Assembly: GCA_965153455.1 (NCBI GenBank)
Contig: OZ234494.1
Location: 5,580,001 to 5,644,000, forward strand
DNA from: Sphagnum compactum
Lineage: Eukaryota > Bryophyta > Sphagnopsida > Sphagnales
Direction of reading: 5' to 3'
DNA length: 64,000 nucleotides
Under the pieces are notes generated by a model. That model searched no databases and had not been told where the DNA came from. It was given only the letters and a program-made list of their open reading frames with translations. Every line of letters starts with the position of its first letter. Positions within the stretch are counted from its first letter, which is position 1. Made by a program: the position numbers and the translations under genes. This document shows positions 9,790 to 20,990 of the stretch, piece after piece.

Positions 9790-11860
9790 GTATGTACAAT
9801 TCGCACCTGCAAACAATCACAAACACTGAGCATGATAATCACTGTTCTCTGGAAATGAATCAGGAATGATCCAGTTCATTCATGACAAGCATATTTTTGA
9901 ATCAATTAAGGACAGAGAATTCAACCAAGGAGGTTGATTCTGAGCTCAAAAAGCTTAGCATAGAAAAGCTCCAAAAGCTGGCCCTTTTGGGCCATCACTA
10001 TCTGGCTACTACACTGATGCAGCATGCTCCCTGATCATAAATGGAGGTCCCACGAGCTGGTGGAGAAACCACTGTTTAGACTGGCAACTGCCCTCATACT
10101 GGAAGTGTTGTTTTTTGTTTTGTTTTACAAAAGATTTCAAAATCTTTTCTTTCTTTCTTCTTCTTCTTCTTCTTCTTCTACTTGGAAATCACTCAGCAAG
10201 AAAGGAAAGGGTGTCATGTATGTCCGGTACCCATGTGGGAAGTACTCTTTTCTTTCTTCTTCTACCTAAAAGCAAAACCCAAAGTGCGAAAGTGTGTACC
10301 TGCGGTGATAGCATGAAAGGCAGTGACGAGCATTGCAGATGGAGTGCAACAAGCATTCTAGTGCGTTGTTTGTTATTTGATTTCTTGACCAAAGTGCAAC
10401 TGCACCATTCATTATCCCTGCTCACATATGCTAAATCCGCTTCTCCTGTCGAGGCGTGAGAGTGCTAGCCTGCGCCAGGCACTTTCGTGGGGGGAAGCAC
10501 AAGGCCCACGCAATACTAAGCTTGTGCTCTTTCCTTTTTCTTCTCTTTGCAGGAGCTCAAATCAATCACTGTTAATAAATTTAAATAATTTAATATATTT
10601 TTTTAACTTTAAATATTAATTTCTTTTTTTGGGGCCAAAAAAAACCTGGAATAGTATGTCTTACCATGCCTGGTTTTGAAAAACAATTTACCGGAAAATT
10701 TAATAATAATAATAAAAGGAAATTTTGGTTTTCCAAGAAATATTGTCACTTTTTCATCTGCCCCCAAAAGTGTGTTACCAATTTTGCTGCTGGTTGAAGA
10801 AATCTTTGGAGAATTTGTAGAAAATTATTGTCAATAAATATTAAATCTACCATGGGATGCTTGCCACCTACTACTTCTTCCAAATAATAATAATAATAAT
10901 AATTGCGTGTACTACTTGTTTTCTTTTTAAAAATTTAAGGGTGCTTTATTTTTCTTGCCTCCAAGTAAATTTAGACTTGAATTTAACTTGTTCGTTTTTT
11001 TCAAATGACATTTATTTTGGCCTATATCAAGGACATGATTTCAATCATTCAAAAGCAAATAAGTGAAGATCAATTCTTATCTCAGAAATCATATTCAATG
11101 ATCTGAACACCCCAACTAGGCAGTATTTTTTGATTAAGGTGACATTTTTTACCACATGTCAATTCAAACATTTAATTTTTTAAAAAATTTAAATCAATAA
11201 GAATGACAAGCCTTATTGTAATTGGTCATATTGATTTGACACTAACTTGATTAGTTTAGTGAAAATGGTCATATTGATTGGCTATTAAGTTGATAAGTTT
11301 GTGTGTGAGTTCACATGGGGTGATTAATTATAGATATTTGATGTTTAATCACATTGATTTTTAATTTTTTTCCACTTAAGAAATAGATTATACACATTCA
11401 TGTACAATTTGGGCATAGAAATTTGGCTCCACCTTAACATAAAGCATCAGCACTTTTTTTCTTTTGTATTTTTAGGTTGCTCACTAACCTGAATTTGTTA
11501 TGTTTGATTTTCTCAGATTTATTTCGGACTTACTAAAAATTTGTTTTCATTTTATTAGATTTTTTGAAATCAGCTTGTATTAAGTCTTCCCAATTTCGAA
11601 AGATACAATTTTATGATTAATCACTTCAAAAAATAAGAAAAAAGTATTGTTGCTTTACATAGGAGAAGGTCATGCTATGGGGGCATTTCGAATTTTCAAC
11701 CTCCCTTGATCTATCGGCCTTGAGAATATCAAATCCAAAAGGCCCCATAGTGGGACATTCTCCTATACCTAATGTGTGAATGAACGATTTAGGGTATCAC
11801 ATTTATTTGTGCATTAAAAAATGAAGCATTTTTCATAGCATGCATGTATCTAAATAAGAA
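9790..11860. other. Intergenic stretch with microsatellites
   Basis: No gene is recognised. It holds a (TTC)n tract at about 10148-10180, a (TAA)n tract at about 10884-10904 and a small inverted repeat at 11659-11766 (listed separately). Base composition changes from mixed to very AT-rich after about 10560. Confidence 0.5.
11659..11766. repeat. Short inverted repeat (MITE-like hairpin)
   Basis: The left arm at about 11659-11682 (ATAGGAGAAGGTCATGCTAT) pairs with the right arm at about 11743-11766 (CCCCATAGTGGGACATTCTC), with about four mismatches across some 24 bp and a loop of about 60 bp. A related CTCCTATACACAAG/CCCCATAGTGG stretch occurs near 36550, which suggests a dispersed family. Confidence 0.45.
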
Positions 11861-11867
11861 GTTCTAG

Positions 11868-12584
11868 TGTGACCTAACAGGAAGGCAATCAGATAATATT
11901 CTCATGTGAACATATCAAGTTTTTAAGGTTTTTGTTTTTGTTTTTAGTGGTCGTCAACTTTCTACATGTTAACGGTAAAAATTATTTCGTCATTATTTGT
12001 TTCTCTAAGCAATTATTGTTTCAAGAAAACTTGTGAACATGGGTAGAAAATCTTGTTTGTTTCTGTATTATGTAGAATTGATCGGCACCAAGCTATGGAT
12101 GGTTGAGGAAGCTACAACATTGAATGGAAACTTGGAGAATAGGACGATGGAAGGCAGGATAAGGAGAATTCGAAAACAATGCAAGCATGTTTTTCTTTTT
12201 TCATCATCAGTTTCAGGAAATGGTAGGTTTGACTTGTCGTGAATAGTAGTTGTTGTATCTAATTTCTGCTACGCCAGTTACTACACTATGGCGAGCAATA
12301 TATCCTTGGTAGGAATAGATTCTATAAAAGGTTGATGTTGATGATTGATGACGAAAAGAAGGAAGTCCAAGCTATAGAAAAACATGCATGTAGAGGAATC
12401 AGTATGCATTTTGAAGGGGGATATTTGTTAAATCTCTCTTTAATCCATGTTGTAGGGTAGGTATCTGAGTGAATACTAGAAGCCTCAATGGGGTGTCCTT
12501 GGGTTGGGCGGAATGAGAGAAATGAGAACAAAAATGGGAAGATAATAGAAATATATCTACAACCCATACCTGCACAAAAATTTG
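11868..12584 (+). repeat. 5' LTR of the gypsy element
   Basis: It begins TGTGACCTAACAGG and ends near CCTGCACAAAAATTTG. It matches 18309-19038 throughout (for example ATAATATTCTCATGT and GTAGGTTTGACTTGTCGTGA). The open frame at 12033-12242 inside it has a diverged copy in the 3' LTR and is not a gene. Confidence 0.85.
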
Positions 12585-12798
12585 ACATAGACACTAGTTA
12601 TAGCATCAAAGTAAATTGCAACAAAATGTGGGCAAGCATTTGTTAAGGAAAAGTGGAGCCATTGGATCTACAGTAGATTACATTGCAATTTTAGATTAAA
12701 GTTGGAAGTTGCAAAATGACTAGCCCATAGGGTATGGATGAATTATTCCGGGGGTGACACCATGAGGATGTCAATGACTAGGCAGAAAGATTTACAAT

Positions 12799-13790
12799 GG
12801 CTACGGAAGTGCGAGATTTGAATGCAAAGCTGAATTTAAGAGGGAGGCTAAGGAATGGTTCAAGAGGTTACACCCAACACCAATTGATTGGATTGAACTG
12901 AGGACTTTGATAATACAAAAATATGGGGATGTTGATGTCGATGATATTAGAATGAAACTTGATGCCATCAAACAAGAGCCCAAGGAAAGGGTTCAAAAAT
13001 ACTTTGAATGTTTTGATAAGTTCTTTTAGAGGGGCATAATATAAAATGTTGAGCAGAGACGAAGATTTCTGGCTAGATTAAGGCCAGAAATTCAGAAGTT
13101 GTGCATGGTAAGGACTTTTATGGATATTGAGGAATTGGTAGGAGCTGCAACAGAGTTGGAGAAGGTGTTGGGAGAGCTCATAGAAACACCATATGAACCT
13201 CTAAAGGAGGAACAAGAAGAAGGAGTTTCAGAGACCATGATGGAAAAGTAAGTCACTACTTTGAACAATTTCTTTAGGGGGAATGTGCCTAATCTTGATG
13301 CACCATTTTCTTCCACTATGTTCGAGGGATGCCACATCTGCAAGGGAGGAGACCATTTAACCACCACCTGTCCGAAATTAAATGAACCACTCAGAAGACT
13401 GCAAAAAAAAGTTCGACCCTCAAAAGCGTTTAAATGAAGGGGGAGGGCAATCTACAAGAGAGCAACCTGTCCTCACTATTGGCAAACGTCTATTTTCACA
13501 CATAAAATTATTGGGTCTGAGACAAAAAATAAATATTCAACTAAAGGAAAACTAAAAAGCCATTAACCTGCAAAGGTCAGACCTAAACAACAAGACAAAA
13601 GACTACAGACGCAAAGGAAACACAACCAAAACAACCAAAAGGTGCCAAATGTGGCATGTTTCAAAGGACAAAAAATTGTGGGATAAAATGTTCTTTATGT
13701 TCAGGGTTAGGTCATTTGGAAGACAGGTGTTAGAAGAAACCTAAGGATGGGAAGTCCAACCCTGGAGCAGCAAATTTTTTGGAAGTATTA
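12799..13790 (+). pseudogene. Broken gag of the gypsy element
   Basis: Gag-like coding remnants are interrupted by several stops. The frame around 12830-13250 resembles plant gypsy retrotransposon gag (EWFKR, IQKYGDVDVDDIRMKL, LMGLRPEI-like remnants). Two CCHC zinc knuckles can be read: CHICKGGDHLTTTC at about 13331-13372 and CSLCSGLGHLEDRC at about 13690-13731. Both keep all four ligands. The part between them is frameshifted. Confidence 0.65.
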
Positions 13791-14074
13791 TTAAATGATG
13801 AAGAGGCAACCATGCAACAACTTAACAAGCTATGTGGAAATGAGAATGTCTTCTCTTACACTCGAGTGCGTAGACGGAGGATGCTTGTTGAGGTGGCGCC
13901 AAGTGGAACTGTGTAGACTCTTAAAGCTACAGGAGGGGACAAGAATAAATAAAGAAACCTCGGTTAGATTTAAGATTTTTTCCCACTTCATTAAAGGGAA
14001 AATTTCCCTTTCACCTATGGAGACAATTCTTATGATATCAAGGGAACTAAAACACCTTAAAAGTCTAGTAAAAA

Positions 14075-14461
14075 TTGGCTAGACGAAAGAAAGATTCAGA
14101 AACAATGAACAACCAGGTATTTATGGTCTCAGCATCTCCAACAGTCATGAAGATTTGTATCGACAAAACACATCAGAGCAAGACTCTCCATTTGCTCATA
14201 GAAGTAAATAACTATGTGGTTGAGGGTCTAGTAGATTCTGGAGCATCCATGTCCGTCATGGTTGTTGCAGTAGTTAGAGAATTGGGCATAATGCATTTAG
14301 TCGCTGGATCTGAGACCTACAAAATTGCATCTAGAGTCGTTACACAAGGTATGGGGAGAATTAACGAAGTACTTGTCAAGGTTGGAGGTGTAGAATGTAC
14401 CATGACCTTTATGGTGGTAGACACTGACAACCATGACATATTGCTTGGATTGGATTTTTAG
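14075..14461 (+). pseudogene. Aspartic protease domain of the gypsy element
   Basis: A 128-codon open stretch contains the retropepsin active site in VEGLVDSGASMSVM (DSGA intact) and ends with the family-typical ILLGLDF. It maps between gag and reverse transcriptase, as expected. It is part of a larger broken polyprotein, so it is annotated as a pseudogene fragment. Confidence 0.8.
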
Positions 14462-14878
14462 ATAAAAATTGGTGCAATCGTGGATGTGGAATGAAGCTTG
14501 ACCAAGTGAAGCATGGTCCAGGAGCCAATGTGGAGGTATTACCATTAATTATGGTGAATATGCTGCAGAGGATAAACTCAGAAGTTGTGATGTGTGATGT
14601 CACTACTGCCTTAGAACACACAGATCATTGGTGACTCTAATATGACTATTAGGATTCCGTATTAGTACAATTCCATCATACCCAAAGGAGTGGATGTCCC
14701 TATTTCAGATTTGGACATTGATACAAATAATAATGAACATTGTGATGAAGGGTTTCACCAGGTTGAACATATTGGTGATGAGAATGAATTTTGGGGTATT
14801 GAGTTTAAAGATCTGGTCCTTTCAAAAGGACCACAATAGATTCTATAACTAATACTGTAAGAACAAGTTGATGGGTTT

Positions 14879-16029
14879 ATGGAAGAAGAAATAACAGATG
14901 CACAAGACTATGTTGATTGGCTTAAATGGGTTTTTGATGCAGAAAGAAGGAGACAGACCATGTTTGAGTCTACAAACTATGAAAACATTATAATACTACT
15001 ACAAGTTCATGAAGCAAAAGGTGGTGACTTCAATAACAACTCTAGCAAGAAGTTAACATCATCTGACAGTGATGAAATAAGCATAAGATGGAAGGAAATC
15101 TATCAGAAAATCCAAATAGATCCTACTTTGGATAAAGAAAAGAAACAACAATTGTGGAAGGTTCTAGGATGTTACCAAGATGTTTTCACTTGGAATAAAG
15201 GTGAACTTGGATGTTGCACCATTGGAGAACATGTTGTGGATACACAAGGGTTCCCACCTTGCAAGGTATCCTTTGGTCAATTGCCCTATTGGGAGGAGGT
15301 AGAAGTAAAGAGACAAATTGATGTTTTGGTAGATTTGGGCAAGATGAAACCCAACAACTTTGAGTATGCATGTTGCATCACTTTGCTAATCAAAAGGGAT
15401 GGGAGTAGGTGTTTCTATGGAGATTATCGACCGTTCAACATGCAGACCTGTCGAGACTCGTTTCCAATGCCACTTGTTGATGATGTGATTACCCAACTGG
15501 GAAAATCCTTTTAGTTTATTACATTGGATTGCAGTCTAGTTTCTGAAAAATTTAGATGGCACTGGAAAATATGAAAAAGACAACATTAATCACTAAGACT
15601 GGATTGTATGACTAGACGGTCATGCTATTTGGTCTTAAAAATGCAACCAACACTTTTACCATGATAATATCAAAAGTTCTTAAGGAGTTGGGGGACAATT
15701 TCTTGAAAGTATTTGTTGATGATCTCAATGTGCACAACAAGAGTTGGGAGGAACATCTTCAACATTTGGATGTTGTGTTTCTTAAACTCAGGGAAGTGAA
15801 CCTGAAGTTAAACTCGAGTAAATGTTGTTTTGTTGCAAAAAATATCACATGTTTAGGCCATGTGGTTAGTAATGAAAGCACCAAACCAAACCCTGGTAAA
15901 ATTGATGCAGTTTTGCATTTCCTAAAACCAAAGATGGTCACCAACATCAAGACTTTTCTGGGCCTAACTGGGTATTGCTGGAATTATGTTCGGGGTAATT
16001 CACGACTGCTACTTTGTTGTTTGAGTTGA
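14879..16029 (+). pseudogene. Reverse transcriptase of the gypsy element (broken)
   Basis: Two open pieces (14879-15514 and 15622-16029) make up a Ty3/gypsy reverse transcriptase. The first has the FGQLPYW, LIKRDGSRCFYGDYRPFN and SFPMPLVDD motifs; the second has FGLKNA, FVDDLNVHNKSWEEHLQH (the YVDD box as FVDD) and KCCFVAKNITCLGHVVS. Stops and a frame change at about 15512-15620 break the gene. The canonical tryptophan of GSWRF is arginine here. Confidence 0.88.
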
Positions 16030-16440
16030 CAAAAAGGGACGTTGACTTTGTATGGGATTTGGGATGTCAACAAGCATGTGAAGTTCTAAAAAACACACTT
16101 GTTGATGCGCATGTGCTTATACAGCCTGATTTCAACAAACAATTTTACCTTGATGTTGATTGGTCACCAAAAGGTGTTGGAGCCATCTTGTCACAAAGAG
16201 AGGGCAAATTTGAGAAGGTGGTGGCTTATGTAGCAAAAGTTTAACGGTAGCACAAAAGAAGTTCCACCCCATGGAAGGGGAATGCTACACACTGATCTAG
16301 GGCATGATGCATTTCAGACAGTACCTACATATTAATCATTTTATTCTAAGAACATATCACAAACCACTTGAATGGTTAACAACAATGTCAGATGCGCATG
16401 GCAAGAAAGGTAGGTGGATTGATATGTTGTAAGATTGCAG
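16014..16440 (+). pseudogene. RNase H domain of the gypsy element (broken)
   Basis: The open stretch 16014-16244 has LDVDWSPKGVGAILSQ, the gypsy RNase H start. The catalytic aspartate of the usual DAS motif is kept as DVD. After a stop, a frame-shifted continuation (KKFHPMEGECYT-like, then HKPLEWL) can be followed to about 16440. Confidence 0.75.
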
Positions 16441-17149
16441 TTTAAAGATATCACTAACCAGGATTCAAACATACAAATGTGGATGCCTTGAGCAGAAATT
16501 GTGTGGGTCTAACCATGGATGATGATGACTTTAATGAAGAGATCCAGAACATTCGGAGTGTACAAGCTAACACGCCTAGAGCAAAAAATAAAATCTACTC
16601 TACTTAGACTAGTAAAGGTTCAGAGTGGCTTGGTTTCAGGAAACAAGTAAAAAAACTTTCACAACATCATAAATGTTGTTTTAGCATCAACCACCGCCGT
16701 TATTCAAGGGATCATCAATTTTATATGCTTGATGTTGTACCAAAGGTAAATCAAAATAAGGAGCTTGCCTTGCATATGGAGGAGATTAAAGCAACAGACA
16801 TTGAAGGAAATGATATTTCTGAGGACTACTAATGGGAAACAAGCACCAAAAAAAAAGTTACCTAAATACTATGACAAACAATAGCAATTGGAGCTGGTGT
16901 TGGCAGCTCAAGAATTACTTGAATTTGATGACCACGACTTGGTTTGCACAAACTCTGATGAAGAGGAAAAATGTTGGACGGACATAAAGGACATTGACAT
17001 CTGGAAGGACGTAACTTGCATGAAATTGTTGAATGAAGCATACTACCGGTCATAGTTGATCTTGAGGAGAGCAAGAGAGCAAGCAAGATAATAATAAATT
17101 ATCATTGGCTAGATCAAAGGCTTTACTTCAAGGGGTTGTTTGTGCCTAA

Positions 17150-18230
17150 ACTAAAGGAAAGAATGGCAATGATAATTGCATGAATATTTGGGGCATTTTG
17201 GAAAACAAAGGACCTTGACTAAAATCTGTAGGTCATACTTCTGGCATAATAGGACAGAGGATGTCAAAACAGTTGTGAAAATGTGCCAACAGTGCCAAAT
17301 GGTGAGAAAAATGGGTAGCATTCATTCTGAGGATGAAAATTTGAAGAGTATACCTATTTGGGAACTATTTTATAGGGTTGCTATGGATATTGCAGGACCA
17401 TTACCTAAACCCAAGTTAAGAAACAAATATATTTTGGTTGCCATCAATCATTACTCAAAAAGGTGCGAGGCAAAAGCTGTTGCTGACCATGGTGCTAAGA
17501 CAACAACCAAGTTTTTGAGGATGATGTAATCTGTAGATACGAAGTTCCCAAGTTTGTGCTAACTGATAATGGAGGGGAGTGGGCAGCAAAATTTGATGTT
17601 ATGTGTAGGGACTATGTTATCCACCATCAACACACAACACCCCAATGGCCATAGTGCAATGGGATGGCTAAATGTTTGATCGAAACTATTAAGCATGGCA
17701 TCACCATGCTCTGTGCAACACCATAAAATGTGGACGATTGGGATGAACAATTGGCCAAAATCATGTTTGGATATAGATGTGGGATTCAAGCCAACACCAA
17801 GTTTTTTCCCTTCATGATAATGACTGGGTGTACACCACATCTTAGGGTTGACAACTACCTACATTCCTTGACTGCTATGATTGACGACACTGTTGGTGCA
17901 GAAACTATTGCAAAACAATTCTTCCAAAAGATGAAGTTGATAACAAACATCCATGAAAATGTTCTGCTCAATGTGGAGCAAGCACAAAAGAAGTAGAAGA
18001 ATACCTATGCTACCAGAAAAAGGAAGCAAAAATTTGAAGGATTGGTTGCTAGACTGACAATGGTCAAAATAAAAAACTATGGAAGAAGAAAGCTTTAACT
18101 TTGAGTTGGGAAGGTCCATACCAATTTGTTGGACATGTAGATGGGAATGGTAATGTTGATTTTGAAAAAGGCAACATGTTATGCATCATTAAAGATGTTG
18201 ATGGGCATTAGTGGGAAAGATCACGCAGGG
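17150..18230 (+). pseudogene. Integrase of the gypsy element (broken)
   Basis: The zinc-binding N-terminal part is visible in 17176-17529 (HEYLGHFGKQRT, then CQQCQMVRK), followed by the catalytic core start VAMDIAGPLPKPK with the first Asp. After a frame break, LTDNGGEW at about 17560 carries the second Asp region, and HHQHTTPQWP at about 17620 continues it. A chromodomain is not evident. Several stops make it non-functional. Confidence 0.8.
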
Positions 18231-18308
18231 ATTTATAGATTTATCATGTTCTATAGGACTGAAAGAAACTGAGGGACTCAACTTTTTTAAGAAGGGAGGG
18301 GTTACATA

Positions 18309-19038
18309 TGTGACTTGATAAGAAAGCAATTGGATAATATTCTCATGTAAACATATCAAGTTTTTAAGGTTTTAGTTTTAGTTTTCAATGGCCATCAACT
18401 TTCTGCATGTTAATGGCAGAAATTATTTTGTCATTGTTTGTTTCTCTAAGATAGCTGCAGCAATTACTGTTTCAAGAAAACTTATGAGCATGGGTAGGAA
18501 GTCTTGTTTGTTTATGTATTATGTAAAACTGATCGGCACCGAGCTATGGATGGTTAAGGAAGCTGCGGCATTGAATGGAGGCTTGGAGAGTAGGATAGTG
18601 GAAGGTAGGATAAAAAGGAGAATTCGGAAGCAATCTAGGCATGTTTTTCTCTTTTCATCATTTGTTTCAGGAAATGGTAGGTTTGACTTGTCGTGAATAG
18701 TAGTTGTTATATCTTATTTCCGCTACGCCAGTTACTACACTATGGCAAACAATATATCCTTGGTAAGAATAGATTCTATAAGGGGTTGATGTTGAGGATT
18801 GATGACAAAAAGAAGGAAGTCCGAGTTGTAGAAAAAGGGGCATGTAGAGGAATCAATATGCATTTTGAATGGGGATATTTGTTGAGTCTTTCTTTAATCC
18901 ATGTTGTAGGGTAAGTATATGAGTGAATACTAGAAGCTTTAGTGGGGTGTCCTTGGGTTGGGCAGAATGAGAGAAATAAGAACAAAAGTGGGAAGATAAT
19001 AGAGATATATCTATAGCCCATACCTACACAAAAATCTG
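18309..19038 (+). repeat. 3' LTR of the gypsy element
   Basis: It begins TGTGACTTGATAAG right after the purine tract and ends near CCTACACAAAAATCTG. It is homologous to 11868-12584 with many substitutions and small indels (about 730 versus 717 bp). Confidence 0.85.
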
Positions 19039-19710
19039 TCTTTCCTGAGTGGTTTTATTCAACTTAGTATATGTCACTCATACTTTGGTTCGAACATTGA
19101 GATCAAGATGTCTCTCAGATTAAGGTTTATTAGACAAGGAACTTAATGTTTCTTTGTATTGTTGCATTTGTTGGAGATGGGTTAGTAGCTCACATGGACT
19201 GATTGAACATTGAGGGTTCTGACCTCAAGCTATACCTCGGTGGATTTTAGACTTTTCAAATATGGTTTTGTACATGGCAGCAAATTGTTTGTTGCCATTA
19301 TGACAATTTAATGAAAGATCACCATGTATGTACTAGTTGGCAATTCACACATAGAACATTAAACCTTGTTCTGACAGATTAGTAGCACCAATGAAATTTC
19401 TGGTAGCATCCGGTTTGTAGTCTCGGCAATGTAAGTTGTCGAAATTAATGGTGTTTTAGAAATCCCAAGGTTTGTATTTCTACTATGAGTTACTTATGCA
19501 CAAGAGATTCTTTTTTTTATACACTCTTCTTTTTTGGTTACACTGGATCCACTAAGAGAAAAGAAGGAAGCTTCTCATTCAAGTGCCCAAAGCCAAGTCA
19601 CTAAGACCAACAATCATAAATGAATTTTGTTATATTGTAATAGCTCGGTAGATTTGGGCACTAAATGTTTAATTATATATTTGGGTTCCATGTTGCTTCA
19701 CACTACCTGT

Positions 19711-20117
19711 GACAATGATCAAATTATTTTTATGAACATAATAATGTTGTTGTAATCAATTTTGTCTTTTCAAAAGATAAAATTTTATAAATTTCACTAT
19801 ATGTCATTTTGTTTTATTAATCTTTTTCATCTTGATTTGGTAGGCAAAATGTCAACAAAAGTAGTTCAATTCATTAGATAAGTTCACAATAAGATATAAA
19901 TAGACAAAAGAAAAAGAACATTGAAAGAGTGTAAGAATAATAACAAGATACAAATAGAAAAAAATATTAAAAGGGTGCAAGACAAACAACAACAAAAAAT
20001 GAATTTGATCTATGATGAATTATAATCCAAAATCACTCTAGAATTGTCACAGCAATGATCACCAAAATACCCATCTTACATAAACCAGTTCCCATGAAAC
20101 ATTGTCACTGGAATTTT
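19711..20117 (-). repeat. Dispersed repeat copy B (inverted relative to 4641-5053)
   Basis: Read on the minus strand from 20117 down to 19711, it follows copy A: ATTCCAGTGACAATGTTTCA, then GACATTTTGCCTACCAAATC, then GAAAAGACAAAATTGATTAC. Similarity looks like roughly 80 percent with indels. It sits about 670 bp beyond the 3' LTR of the gypsy element. Confidence 0.75.
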
Positions 20118-20990
20118 TTACATGAGTAAAATTGAAGAAAAATATTAAAGTATTCAACAAAGATATCATTTGATTGTCATTTTGTCTATCAAGGTACTGC
20201 ATTTCCAGGTTAAAAAATTAGAAGATAATTTTCAAGATTTCAGCATTAAAATTTTTTATTTTGAAAATTGCTGATTTCTTTTTCTAACAATTAATTATTG
20301 CTGAATCTGTTAGGCTAGTACAATATTTTAAATCATGCACAAGGAAACATTTACCTACCTAATTAGCCAAAACCTAGCCTAGCTAGTAGGCTAGGTGGAC
20401 AACCTAAGCTTGAGCTACAATAGGTTCTCTCAATATGCATATAGCAATTCTATGAAAAGGTGAAGATATTTATTGCATGTGTGAGGACTTTCAGATGCAA
20501 TTCATTGAATTCCCACATTTGGGAATTCAATGAACTACAAATGTGAGAATTCATTGAAAAAAATGATGATCAAAATGTCAAATATTTTTTCATTATACAA
20601 ATCTAACAAAATGGAGAATGTATCATTTGACCATGCAAGGGGTCTCAGAGGCATAGGACATGACATATATATATAAATATAGCATGATCATATTCCCATG
20701 GAAAGTTTCTCAGGTTGCAGTGAAAAAATGAGCAGATGGCTGGGAGCTAGAGCATACCAAGGTTGTAGTATATGAGACCCAACTTCTGTGCTTTTGGTTT
20801 CTCTACCTTGATGAAGGTATGAGACAGTGCAATATTAGGGTCATGCGCTCAATTTTGTCCACATGTAAGATTATGATGGGCTTTTTGTTCCAGAGCCTTG
20901 TTCCTGCTATGAATGAGTCAGAACAAGTGCAAAACCTCCAATAATATTGAACTCAATTGGCTACTTTCACAAGATGAAAGAAGAAAGTCT
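20118..20990. other. 3' flank of the SAM carrier gene
   Basis: No open gene is supported. On the minus strand AATAAA occurs at about 20469-20474, some 520 bp after the stop codon, and could be the polyadenylation signal. A short palindromic stretch around 20500-20530 (CATTTGGGAATTCAATGAA region) is also visible. Confidence 0.35.

Larger units (their letters stand above)
11868..19038 (+). mobile_element. Ty3/gypsy LTR retrotransposon, complete but degenerate
   Basis: Two LTRs of about 720 bp flank an internal region of about 5.7 kb. The order is gag with zinc knuckles, aspartic protease, reverse transcriptase, RNase H, integrase. This domain order defines Ty3/gypsy. Every gene is broken by stops and frameshifts, and the LTRs differ from each other by many substitutions and indels, so the insertion is old and cannot move by itself. 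A purine tract (AAGAAGGGAGGGG, about 18288-18300) just before the 3' LTR is the likely polypurine tract. The primer binding site and the target-site duplication are not clear, so the outer borders are accurate to perhaps 10 bp. Confidence 0.9.

Noticed and set aside
12033-12242. 69-codon frame, with a related frame at 18388-18696
   Set aside because: It lies inside the two LTRs of the gypsy element; the similarity comes from the LTR duplication and not from a gene family.
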